Assembly: GCA_027704905.1 (NCBI GenBank)
Contig: CM051002.1
Span: forward strand, 7,635,883-7,699,882
Source of the DNA: Muraenolepis orangiensis
Lineage: Eukaryota; Chordata; Actinopteri; Gadiformes; Muraenolepididae
DNA length: 64,000 nt
Direction of reading: 5' to 3'
Made by a program: the position numbers and the translations under genes. The notes beneath the pieces are model-generated. The model was not told the DNA's origin, did not search any database, and worked only from the letters and a program-made list of their open reading frames with translations. Each line of letters opens with the position of its first letter. Positions within the stretch are counted from its first letter, which is position 1. This document shows positions 33,823 through 44,565 of the stretch, piece by piece.

Positions 33823-34675
33823 CCGTATTGACCCGAATATAAGACGGGGTTTTTTTCCTAGAAAAAAATCTGAAAAAGAGGGGTCGTCTTATAATCGGGG
33901 TTTAGATTTTTCGATGTACCGTAATTGCACATGTAATTGCGCAACAACAGATCGCGCCAAACGAGTGTTCCGAGACACCGCGCGACAAACTCAAAGTCTT
34001 AAAGTAACAGTACATAAAAACAGTAACCTGGAGAGATAGAAATGGAGAGACACAGCGACCAACTTGAAAAAAGTGGCTCAAAAGTTGGGCAAGTTAATAA
34101 ACAGGAGAGACGAAGTTACGATGCCAATTTTAAGATAATGGTGATAAACGAAGCAGACATCAAACACCTGTCATTGCAACGCAGGACAAGCCCAGCGCCT
34201 GCCCTCAGACTTCAGAGAGAAGCTACTGTCTTATCAGCGATATGTGATAACGTTAAGGAAGAAGCACTCATACCCCCTTGATCAGATGGGCAATGCTGAT
34301 CAAACGCCTGTGTATTTTGAGATGCCAACATCTGTCACTGGGCATGAGAAAGGCGACAAATCAGTGATTGTGAAGTCTACTGGAAACGAGAAGAGCCAGT
34401 AACGGTCATGTTAACGCGCCTCGCAGATGGGACAACACGTACGTGGTTTTAAAACGCAAGACCTAAAGAGGCAGTTTTTGTTTTTGTTTGCCAAGTTAGG
34501 CAAATTTGAACACAATGTGTGATGTGTGTTATCATTATTTTCAAATAAAATTATTTTCTTTATAAAAAAAGATTTGGTCTTCAAAAAATTTATTTTATTT
34601 TTTCTTCCAAAAATGAGTCTTGAAAAAGAGGGGTCGTCTTATAATCGGGGTCGTCTTATATTCGGGTCAATACGG
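33823..34675 (+). mobile_element. pogo-like (Tc1/mariner superfamily) element, internally deleted, TA target duplication
   Basis: The first and last 24 bp (starting CCGTATTGACCC) are perfect inverted repeats, flanked by TA at 33821-33822 and 34676-34677, the target duplication of Tc1/mariner elements. The interior carries relic transposase (34042-34460). Unusually, a 30-bp segment beginning TGAAAAAGAGGGGTCGTC occurs in the same orientation near both ends (33871-33900 and 34621-34650). The 853-bp length is far below that of an autonomous pogo element. Confidence 0.88.
34042..34460 (+). pseudogene. pogo-like transposase relic
   Basis: The N-terminal part contains RRSYDANFKIMVINEAD, typical of the helix-turn-helix DNA-binding start of pogo/Tigger-like transposases. 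The frame ends at 34281. A second part in another frame, with NADQTPVYFEMP and GHEKGDKSVIVKSTG (near 34286-34400), resembles the segment around the first catalytic Asp of the DDE/D domain. The remaining catalytic region is deleted. The product cannot be active. Confidence 0.75.
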
Positions 34676-34817
34676 TATTTTATTTTCTAACAGTTTCAGA
34701 TTTCTATCAGATTTTCTTTGGGGCTCTTGACATGAGAAGAGGACTATGAAAATACAGCCAACCCTTGGAGAGAAGAGTCTTGCCCCCCCCCCCCCACTCC
34801 GCCTTTATACTTTAGAC
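34676..34817. other. Short AT-rich spacer with a C run
   Basis: A C run at 34784-34795 and nothing else. Confidence 0.4.
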
Positions 34818-35058
34818 CAGGGGTTCCCAAAGTGGGGGTCAGAGTCCTCTTGATGTGACCCATGAGGTTTTTTATCTTTTTAAAAATTTTAAATGTATTT
34901 TTTTTATTTTAATTTTTTTATTATAATTTGTATTATTATTATTATTATTGTTAATAATAATGTGTGCATATATATTTGTATTATGTAAGTCTGTTTAATA
35001 TGTAAGGGTGACAAGTAAAGGAATTCTGATTCCGACAGATTCACGACCTGCTGCTATT
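34818..35058. mobile_element. hAT terminus of the same family as the MITE at 10152-10530
   Basis: It starts CAGGGGTTCCCAAAGTGGGG and contains CCTCTTGATGTGACC, GTTAATAATAATGTGTGCAT and GAATTCTGATTCCGACAG, matching the right half of the 10152-10530 MITE read in reverse. It runs into the minisatellite at 35059. Confidence 0.82.
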
Positions 35059-35530
35059 GCTATGTGTAGGACAATGGGGATAAACAGGAGCTATGTGTAG
35101 GACAATGGGGATAAACAGGAGCTATGTGTAGGACAATGCATGGGGATAAACAGGAGCTATGTGTAGGACAATGCATGGGGATAAACAGGAGCTATGTGTA
35201 GGACAATGGGGATAAACAGGAGCTATGTGTAGGACAATGCATGGGGATAAACAGGAGCTATGTGTAGGACGATGGGGATAAACAGGCGCTATGTGTAGGA
35301 CGATGGGGATAAACAGGCGCTATGTGTAGGACAATGCATGGGGATAAACATGGGTGCTATGTGTAGGACAATGCATGGGGATAAACAGGCGCTATGTGTA
35401 GGACAATGCATGGGGATAAACAGGCGCTATGTGTAGGACAATGCATGGGGATAAACAGGCGCTATGTGTAGGACAATGCATGGGGATAAACAGGAGCTAT
35501 GTGTAGGACAATGCATGGGGATGAACAGAC
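35059..35530. repeat. 31/35-bp minisatellite, 14 copies
   Basis: The unit is GCTATGTGTAGGACAATG-(CATG)-GGGATAAACAGGA. Copies alternate irregularly between a 31-bp and a 35-bp form that differ by a CATG/GCAT insertion. Later copies change GGAGCTA to GGCGCTA. It lies inside a decayed hAT element, between its terminus and transposase. Confidence 0.95.
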
Positions 35531-35925
35531 GCGGGAGCTGAAAGCAGTGCCGCTGTCTGACGGGACTATATCCCGGCGCATCACAGACATGGCCAAGGAG
35601 CCCCAGAGCTTAAAAGTGTTCTTGAGACGGCGATAACAATTGTCAACTACATAAAATCACGTCCATTCAATACCAGGCTGTTCGCCAGTCTCTGCAACAA
35701 ACTGGGATCGGAGCATCAGGCCTGTTGTTCCACACAGAAGTCAGGAAGCTTTCACAGGGAAATGTTCTCAGCCGCCTGCGGGCTGATGGAGCATGGGTCC
35801 CAGCTCACTGACCACCTGACTGACCCTGACTGGTGAACAAGGCTGGCATATTTGTCTTGCATATTTGACAGACTGAACGGACTTAACATGTCATTGCAAG
35901 GTGAAAACACAAGCATCATGTCCAG
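35531..35925 (+). pseudogene. hAT transposase relic, ZBED5/SCAND3-like
   Basis: The translation shows VPLSDGTISRRITDMA, then SLCNKLGSEHQ, LLFHTEVRKLSQGNVLSRL and, after a frame change, HGSQLTDHLTDPDW (stop) TRLAYLSCIFDRLN and MSLQGENTSIM. These follow the order of the central region of hAT transposases of the ZBED5/SCAND3 type (HTEVRWLS, then LADIF..LNELN). At least two stops or frameshifts are present, and the N-terminal zinc finger and C-terminal dimerisation region are missing. With the terminus at 34818 it may be a degraded autonomous relative of the 10152-10530 MITE. Confidence 0.78.
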
Positions 35926-36090
35926 GGGCGTCGCAACACGGTAGGCAAAGTAGGCAATTGCCTCGGGCCCCAAGCTGGAAGGGGGCCCCGAGGACGACAG
36001 ATTATATTCATCCCCCGCGCGCTTCATGATGTTTGCGATTCCCTCCCCCTTTGGGCTTCACGATGTTCGCGATCACGAACGGCCTGGTGC
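35923..36090 (+). mobile_element. End of another hAT-type MITE
   Basis: CAGGGGCGTCGCAACACGGTA and GGCAAAGTAGGCAATTGCCTC, then GGGCCCC, resemble the well-known start of a fish hAT-type repeat. The other end was not found. Confidence 0.5.
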
Positions 36091-38066
36091 AAACCTGATG
36101 ATGCTTGCTTCAATGCGGGGGACAAAGCAAGTGATCAGGAAGGATGAAGATGGCTGATCAGTTGACACATGGTGGTGTACAATGCAACAGAGGTCACTTA
36201 ACACTTGTGTCCAATATCTCCCTATTATCATTGAGGTCATCACACTATAGGAAGTGGGTGTATTTTGAATGATGGATCCTTAGCTATAGACTTTGATCTT
36301 CGTAGTTTAACTGAACCGAGGCTCGAGGCCGCCAGGGTCATATTGGGAGGATCTTAGGGGTTCATTGATATTTTGCTCTGGGGATGCATACTGCATGAGG
36401 ACAGCATATAACGTATTCCTCACTGGTAACTGCGGACAAAAGAAAACACAAAACAAGAGAGCATCATTTATAGGAGTCGGCAGGAATCTTCTGCAATATG
36501 TGTCCCAATAATTGACATTCAACAATCCAATTTGAATGCATTGATATTTACTTAGACCCAAAAAGTATTTTGTTCCGGATGAATCAGACGGAATAGCCTA
36601 CTCAATAATAACAGTGTTATCGTCACTTTTTAATTGATTGAATGAAACCTTGTTTTGTTGTCTTTCTGTTGTGCTGCAGTCTTGCAAAGCTAGTAAAACA
36701 ACCCAAAAGAAAATTCTGGAAGGGCTCATAAAAGTATCAACCACAAACAGCTCCTCCTGAGGGCGTGCTAACGGTGCCGTGTCTTCCGGCACGTGTTAAA
36801 AACCTTAAAAAAAGTGATGGATTTGTTTGACACTCGGTGATGACCGCCTCGGTGGAACGGCACGCAGTTACATGAACCCCCCAGCTGATAGCCGATATAG
36901 AGAGAGGTTCCCGACAGCGTACCTTCCTGCAGACCCCCCGGTGAAAAACGAAACTATTTACTTCTGCGTCGCGCCGAAGGAGGGATCCACTGCTTTGTGG
37001 TTATGTGTCACCGCGGAGAGACAGAAAACCATCGCTAATTTCCTCTCAGGAGACTCTCATAGAAGTCATTTTGTCTCTCCATGTGGTCTCTCCAGAGAGC
37101 CTTTCAACCAGCTGTAACTACGCTCTCACACTCGGGGACAGATGAGGACTTGAAAGAGGACAAGTAGATGAGTAGAAAAAACAGGCCCTCAGTCAGCCGC
37201 TCGTCCCTCAGCCGTCTTTCTGATATTATGATTATATTGATATAATGTTGATTATAGAGAGAATGGGGGGAATATTTTTAATTGTTGGAATGAAACAAAA
37301 GACGCAACATTTATATTTTTAGTTCAAAGTATGGTTGTTATAATATTAGTCTTTTGTGCTTTTTTCTGCACTCGGAAGTAAACACAATGCTGTCTATTTG
37401 TTTGTTTGATGGAGGGGGCAAGTTGAGGACATTTCACTGAAAGAGACTGATTTAAGGTTTTGAGACATGAAGTACTGCGTTGATAAGTGATAAGTGATTT
37501 GAGTGGAAATTATTGTCTAAGATGAACACACCTCTGTTGTCATTGGAAAAAATGTATACTGCAGGAGAATCCACCAGAATCCTCTCAGCTTATTTAAAAA
37601 TTAACACACATATGTCTGGAATCACCATCCATCCCCCCAACTTACTTCATTTTTCAATATCCGAATATGTGTGACAATGAGGCACAATGTTCATAACAAA
37701 TACATTTAAACAACAACGGCAGAGACGAATAAGTGGCAGAAAGTCAATAACTGAGGCGCACAAAATGGAACGGCATGTGACACATTTCACAACAGACACC
37801 CGTGTGAGAGGAAAGCACAAGACGCCTTTGGTACCGTTAGCATATGCCTGCCTGCCAGCCCGCCCGCCCGCCGTACATCAGCCCAATCAAATGTTCATCG
37901 CCGCTGCTCCTGTGATATGGCAGCCTGCTCACGTCCTCAGTGCAGTAGAAGAAGAAAGAGGAACAACCTAAAGGGCGGGTTCTCACTGAGGACCCTTTGA
38001 TTTGCCATCGTCTTGATTGAGTGAATGACTGAAGACTACAATGAAAAAAACCATTCATTAGCTCAC

Positions 38067-38068
<2 letters not shown>
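36091..38068. other. Long non-repetitive stretch, no gene recognised
   Basis: Nearly 2 kb with little repeat content. Frames up to about 96 codons (for example 36827-37117) lack recognisable motifs and obvious splice context. This is one of the cleaner candidates for host regulatory DNA. Confidence 0.4.

Positions 38069-38122
<54 letters not shown>
38069..38122. repeat. (AG)n microsatellite
   Basis: About 27 AG units. Confidence 0.97.
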
Positions 38123-38124
<2 letters not shown>

Positions 38125-38164
38125 GCTGGTAGGAGATGGAGGCATGGTGGGGACTGCAGATTAA

Positions 38165-38392
38165 AACCACGCACGCACACAAGCACAGACAAGCACACAC
38201 AAGCACACCACTCTTACACACACGTATATGTCACACTCTCACAAACTCATGCACACACACACACACACACATATATACACTCTCGCAAACACACACACAC
38301 TTTGACACTCACGCTCACATGCACATGCAAACACACACAGACACACGCACACGGACACATACATGCACAAACATATGCAGATACACACTCTC

Positions 38393-38431
<39 letters not shown>

Positions 38432-38560
38432 TTGACACTTACACTCACATGCACATGAAAATATACACAGATACACACTCTCGCAAATGCATGGAACTAC
38501 ACACAGGACACGTGCACACACACATTCACACTCTCAGACACGGAGACACCCGCACACATG
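38165..38560. repeat. Degenerate (CA)n array with internal duplications
   Basis: CA-rich DNA in which a segment with ACACTCTCGCAAACACAC, followed by TTTGACACT(C/T)ACACTCACATGCACATG, recurs at about 38276, 38384 and 38475. Confidence 0.9.
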
Positions 38561-39232
38561 TTAAGATGGATTAGCCAGGGAACCAGGGAATGAGGAGAGA
38601 GGACAGAGGAGAGGAGATAGGAGACAGGGAAAAGGCATTCAGATGAGTAGATCTTTGAAGTGGCACTCTGGTCCTCTTTGAAGCCGCTGACTTCTCCAGA
38701 TGGAAGGGGGAGGAATCACAGGTAGAATATTTTGTGTACAGCATAAGTTCACCTTGAATGAAGTGATTTGACTCAATAGAGCAGCCACGCAGGGAACAAA
38801 GAATATGCATTGTCTTAGAATCACACAGCTCTGCGTTTACCCTTCACTTTGGTCTTTACAAATACACTACAAACATGCCCTGAATACACAACACACACAA
38901 TCGTTGTGTTTTTGAGCTCACATGACTAATAGTCTTTTATTGTCGTATTGTATCATTATTGGACTCACTATTCAGAAGGATTAGGTTTGATTATTATTCT
39001 GTGAAAGCGCCAAGCGCCTCAGAGCAGAACCTCAGCCGCCACGTTCTCAGTGGTTCTCGTTCACTGTGTTCTCCTGCCTCACATCCATGTCATGCACTAT
39101 GCCTGTGCTATTATAATGAGCTCTCAAAAAGCTTGTCTGCAACGTTAGCCTAGCAAACGTTGCTGAGGCTGCTGCGCAAATGACATTGCCGGAATATAAT
39201 TGTGATTGCATGAACATACAAAATATATTTAG
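38561..39232. other. Non-repetitive sequence
   Basis: No known repeat or gene recognised. Confidence 0.35.
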
Positions 39233-41547
39233 TTAAGCCCTTGGCTCCTCCAGGGAGTATAGGCCATTGACGAATGTCTTCCATCTCACTCGGTTGGGGG
39301 CAAGTTTTTCAAGGTCTCCCCAGTTTTGCCCACTCAAAGACATCTCTGCCTGGACATCCCTCCTCCAACTGTTCTTGGGGCGACCTCTTTTTCTCTTCTC
39401 TTGTGGGTTCCACTTTAGGGCTTGTTGCCTGATTTCCTGAGAGTGTGTTCTATCCAGCTCCACTTTCTTTTTAGGATCTGTAGGTCAATGGGATCCTGTC
39501 CAGCTCTCTCCCACAGGTCCACATTCCTGACTTTTTCCCTCCACCAGATGTTCAGGATCACCTGTTTCACATTGGAGTTGAAGATGCGTTTGGTGTTAGT
39601 TGAGATGGTTTTGGAGCTCCAGATCTTCCTGAGGATGTTAAACATAACCCTGACTTTGTTGATCCTGCTCTTTATGTCCGCGTCTGTCCCTCCTGTGGTG
39701 TCCATCGCATAGGTATGTGAATGCCTCCACTTCCTCTAGGGGGGGGCGCCGTGTATGAGGATGGGGTTGCTGCTCCTTGAATGGATCTTCATCGCCTGTG
39801 TCTTTGATGTGTTTGGTGTAAGTCCCAATTGTTCTGCTGCTTGTGTGAGTCTGCCTGTCTTCTCCTGCATTTGCATGTGTGTGAGAGAGAAGGGCAATGT
39901 CCTCCGCAAAGTCGAGGTCGTCTAATTGCTCCCACATTGTCCACTGGATCCCATTTCTCTCCCCTTTGGTTGTTTCCTTCATGATCCAGCAAGGAGGAAA
40001 AGGAATGGTGAAAGTAGACAACCCTGCTTGACCCCCGTATTGACATCGAAGCTCTTTGATAACTGGCCTGCATGCATGATCTTGCATGTGGTTCCGTCAT
40101 ATGAGTTTTTGATGATGTTTATTAGTTTGATGGGGATTCCGTAGTGTTCCATTAGGCTCCATAGGGTTGTTCTGTCTAAGCTGTCAAATGCTTTTTCGAA
40201 GTCGATGAAGTTGATGTAGAGGGATGTGTTCCATTCTATTGACTGTTCAATTATGATGCGAAGTGTTGATATGTGATCCGTACATGAGCGGTCTCTCCTG
40301 AACCCGGCCTGCAGGTCCCTGAGCCTCTTGTCTACAGATTCCTGGAGGCGGTTGAGGATGATCTGGTTGAGAACTTTTCCGGGTACGGAAAGTAGGGTGA
40401 TCCCTCTGTAGTTCTTACACTGTCGTAAGTCACCTTTCTTTGGGAGTTTCACAATGTGTCCCTCTGCCCATTCTCTAGGTGTCTTTTCCTCTTCCCAAAT
40501 CCTGCCAAACAAGTCGTAGAGCATGTCTTTTGATGTATTTGCATCTGCTTTAAGCGCTTCTGATGTAATAAACTTTTATTAGTCTCTCACACCTGATATT
40601 TACTGGAAACCCAGCTTTGGGTATATTTGGTGGTTCTGCTGATGGTGGCCTATTTAGAACATCGTGAACGTGTTCTACCCATCTTTCTAGCTGTTCTTCC
40701 ACAGTTGAGAGCATTATGCCATTCTTGTCTAGAATTGGTGTGTTGTTTTGTGTGTATTTTACCATCAGTTTCTTTGTGATGGCATACAACTCCTTCATGT
40801 TCTTCTGTGCAGCTGCCTTTTCTGCCTCCAGGGCTAGCCTCTCTACCTGTTGTCTCTTGTCCTTCCTTAAGCTCTTTCATACCTCTTTATGGCAACTGTT
40901 GTATTCATTTTGTGCCAATGCCTTCACTGCTCTAGTTCTTGAGTTGTTTACTTTTTCCTTGAGCCCTCTCCTCTGTTCAATTTTGTTCAGGGTTTCTGGT
41001 GTTATCCACTCCTTGTGCTTGTGGGTCCTTCTACCTATGACCTCCTCACAAGTTGAACGCCAAACAGCTTTGAGATGTTCCCACTCCTCCTCAATTGTGC
41101 TTCCTTCTACCCTCTTTAGTTGTAACTGTGTTTTTTCTTGCTATGGTGTCCTTGAACTTATTCAATGTTGTATTTAACTCTATGAATTTTTGACAGGTGA
41201 TTTCTCTTCAGCTTTAGTTTAAATGTCCCTACCAGCAAGCATCGTCTTCTGGTTCTGACATCTTCCATGGACCTTCTGAACTTCCTACAGATACAGATGT
41301 GATCGATTTGGTTTTCTGTAACATGGTCTGGTGACACCCACGTTGTTTTATGTATGGATATGTGAGGGAATACACTTCCTCCAATGGAAGTCACCCATCA
41401 GGATAATGAGGTCTCTGGCTCCTACCCTACAAAGTAGGTGGTTCAAGCTGTCATAGAACCTGGCCTTGACATCATCGACTGCAATGTTGGTAGGTCCGGA
41501 CATACCAAGTCCCCACAAGGGTGGATTTCTTTGGTGTCAGACAGAAG

Positions 41548-41550
<3 letters not shown>
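39233..41550 (-). pseudogene. RTE-type LINE relic: endonuclease fragment, RT and C-terminal region, minus strand
   Basis: From its 5' side (41550, abutting an (AT)n tract) it shows endonuclease traces RFYDSLNHLL and LMGDFH (GDFN altered), then TWVSPDHVTENQIDHICI (near 41320). A linker has AITKKLMVKYTQ and NGIMLSTVEEQLERWVEH (40550-40800). The RT has NYRGITLLSVPGKVLNQIIL, INFIDFEKAFDSLDRTTLW and GVKQGCLLSPFLF (39979-40524), then LDDLDFAEDIALLSHT (39638-40087). The C-terminus has KRGRPKNSWRRDVQAEMSL (39233-39463). The catalytic FADD reads FAED, the endonuclease SDHH is lost, and there are several frameshifts, so it is dead. The clade is inferred from similarity to RTE-type proteins. Confidence 0.85.
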
Positions 41551-41612
<62 letters not shown>

Positions 41613-41780
41613 TACCATATATATATATATATTTATACATTTTTGGTATATTTTTGTATGTTTAATCATGCAGAAATATAGTTTAATATATATTTATATA
41701 TAAAAAGATATATAATGTTTTATATATATATACATTTATGTAAATATATATTTATATAAATATATACATATAGTTAATGT
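41551..41780. repeat. (TA)n and AT-rich tract
   Basis: A perfect TA repeat at 41551-41607, then TATATATTTATATA-type variants to about 41780. Confidence 0.95.
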
Positions 41781-42075
41781 TTAATAAATAGTATATTAGC
41801 ACAGTATATATGGCCATAGAATTGATTTGAACAATTCCACTCAAATTTCCCCTCAAATGTATCAGCTTTTGATTGACTTGTTGTTTTTAATGTGGTTGTT
41901 GTTGTTCAAATTGTTGTATGGGAAGCTCCTCCTACTGTTTCCCTCTCTGGTTGAACAAGTGATGATGATGATGATGAAGAACAAGTATCATCTCCGTCAC
42001 CTCAAACATCAAAACTAATAAAAAACACAGGAAAACTTTCTTGGGACGGTAATGTTATATTTGGTGGTAGCGGAC
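41781..42075. other. Non-repetitive sequence with a short (GAT)n
   Basis: ATG/GAT repeats at 41960-41976. Nothing else. Confidence 0.4.
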
Positions 42076-42203
42076 ATACACACAATCAAACAAAACCGAC
42101 AAGCTGGGATTCATCACACACACATGCATGCACACACACACACACACACACACACACCAAACACACACGCACGCACACACACACCAAACACACACACACA
42201 CAC

Positions 42204-42257
<54 letters not shown>

Positions 42258-42412
42258 TGCACACACACACCAAACACACACGCATGCACACTCACACACA
42301 CACACCTATGCATGCGCACACACACACATGCACGCACACACTCACGCACACGCACATGTACACATGCACACATACACATACAATCAAACAAAACGACAAG
42401 CTGGGATTCATC

Positions 42413-42445
<33 letters not shown>

Positions 42446-42456
42446 CACACACACAC

Positions 42457-42495
<39 letters not shown>

Positions 42496-42629
42496 AAACA
42501 CACACGCATGCACACTCACACACACACACCTATGCATGCGCACACACACACATGCACGCACACACTCACGCACATGTACACATGCACACATACACATACA
42601 ATCAAACAAAACGACAAGCTGGGATTCAT

Positions 42630-42663
<34 letters not shown>

Positions 42664-42811
42664 CACACACACATGCACACACACACACACACACACACAC
42701 GCACGCACACACACACACACGCACACACACACACACACGCACACACACACCAAACACACACGCATGCACACTCACACACACACACATGCACACACACACA
42801 CACACACACAC

Positions 42812-42846
<35 letters not shown>

Positions 42847-42940
42847 GCATGGACACACACACATATGCATGGACACACACACATGCAAGCACACACTCAC
42901 GCAAACGCACATGTACACATGCACGCATAAACACAGTTAT
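42076..42940. repeat. Higher-order (CA)n array
   Basis: Long CA tracts are punctuated by a non-CA landmark, ACAATCAAACAAAAC followed by GACAAGCTGGGATTCATC, with AAGCTGGG at 42101, 42398 and 42616. A second landmark (TATGCATGCGCACACAC then CACATGTACACATGCAC) occurs at about 42308, 42532 and, altered, 42848. A diverged unit, AAGCTGGGATTCATCATG, lies outside the array at 43181. Confidence 0.9.
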
Positions 42941-43954
42941 AACCTGAGTGGTAATTAAATACATGCAGACTTGTACTCCAGTTTAGGTACTTTACCGAGA
43001 AGACTTCGGTGGTTTAACACATACATGACAGATGCATTCCCAAGCATGACACGAGTGACGCGGTCGGCCGGGTCACACGCTTACCTGTCCGGAGGGTACA
43101 CGGACTTCCTGAACAAAGGTTCCTATGTAAACATAGTGGTACAATCTCAATATATAACACACACAATCATACATATCGAGAAGCTGGGATTCATCATGAC
43201 ATCACAGACCGTAATAGTCCGTGATGGCCCGGTGATAGCTGGAGGGTCACCGGGGAGGAGGGGGTATTATTATTATTATTATTAATATCAGGTAAAAAGG
43301 CCAAAAAGGCGTTTGAAACTCTCCGCGAACGTAGCAACTGTCTGAATCACGCGGCTGAGCAAAACACAAAAACAAACAAGGCATGCGTCACTTTTGACAA
43401 CCGGCAGTCAATCTCGCCCCCCCCCCCCCCCCCCCTCCCCCCTCCCCGCGAGAGGACAGCACAACCCCCGACACAGAGGGAGAGGAAGAAAAAAAAAAAA
43501 ATACACAAAGGACAAAGAAGATGAACAACAACAACAACCATGCAGCAAGGCGATAAAACCAAACGCCGTGTCTATTTTGAGACAGGGGGGGGTGGGGTGG
43601 GACCGTCCGAGGTTAGCAACACAGCTCAGGGCCGCTCAGATCTAATTAAGAGGTGAGAGATGTGGAGCTAAATGAAAAACGCCACAAATCTTGTCACGCC
43701 ATGCTGGTCTCCACATCAACCCCCACCACCCCCACCCCGCACCCCCACCGCCAGTCATCACCCCCACCTCAAATAGATCAATGGGCCCTGGGCTTCAGAT
43801 ATTACCCCTCCCTCCCCTCCTCTGCCCCCTCCCCCTCCCCTCCCCCTCCCCAAGGCTTGTGGTTTAGCTCTTTAGGCCCATAACAAAAATAAGCTTGATG
43901 GATGACACTGCAGCGCTCTGACTGACACCGGGGGAGTCCCCAGACTGCTCCTGC
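42941..43954. other. Mixed unique sequence with C-rich tracts
   Basis: (ATT)n at 43266-43284, a run of about 19 C at 43417-43435, and CCCCA/CCCT-rich DNA at 43715-43850. Non-repetitive islands at 43625-43700 and 43855-43935 look like possible conserved noncoding sequence. No gene. Confidence 0.4.
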
Positions 43955-43974
43955 GCACACACACAGACACACAG

Positions 43975-44002
<28 letters not shown>
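43955..44002. repeat. (CA)n microsatellite
   Basis: ACAC repeats with two CAGACA variants at the start. Confidence 0.95.
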
Positions 44003-44007
<5 letters not shown>

Positions 44008-44157
44008 TGCATGCACACACACACAAACAGACCAACAAAGACGGTTGGTGGACTGTTATTATGTATTGTATTGTATGTGCAGATAAAAATCACCTAGATA
44101 TAGCCTTGCCTTCTGAATGGGTGATGTTGAGGACGACGATGATGAGGATGATGATAA

Positions 44158-44375
44158 CGGGGCCGCAGTAGCTCAGGAGGTAGAGCGGGTTGTCTGATAA
44201 CCAGAAGGTTGCTGGTTCAATCCTTCAGCTCCTCCTAGCAACACGTGTTTCGCAAGACACAATACACCGACTCCGCCGTCGGTGTATGAATGTGTGAGTG
44301 ACTTGACTTGTAAAGCGCTTTGAGTGGCCGCACTGGTTAGAAAAGCGCAAAAACAAATGCAGTCCATTTACCATT
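44158..44375 (+). mobile_element. tRNA-derived SINE (family B)
   Basis: The head has an A-box-like TAGCTCAGGAGG (44169-44180) and B-box-like GGTTCAATCC (44214-44223). The body includes CACCGACTCCGCCGTCGGTG. The tail has ACTTGTAAAGCGCTTTGAGT and GTCCATTTACCATTT. It belongs to the same family as 54723-54985, but the centre is shortened. Confidence 0.85.
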
Positions 44376-44565
44376 TGATGGTGATGATGGTAGCTGCAAA
44401 ATGTGCTCAGTAGAGCAGAGCCCTTCCACTGATGAATCATCTTGATAGAAGTGGGCCTGGCTTGCAGGGAACCATTAGGCTGTCCTGACTCCCAGGGACA
44501 CACAACAATACACACACACAGATGGGGCGAAACCATAACTTCCTTAGCTGTGGTAGTAATTACAA

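Noticed and set aside
36827..37117. 96-codon frame in unique DNA
   Set aside because: Composition is plausible but there is no recognised domain, splice context or second-exon partner. Left as unannotated unique sequence.
42052..42930. 292-codon His/Thr-rich frame
   Set aside because: It is open in several frames and on both strands only because CACACA lacks stop codons.
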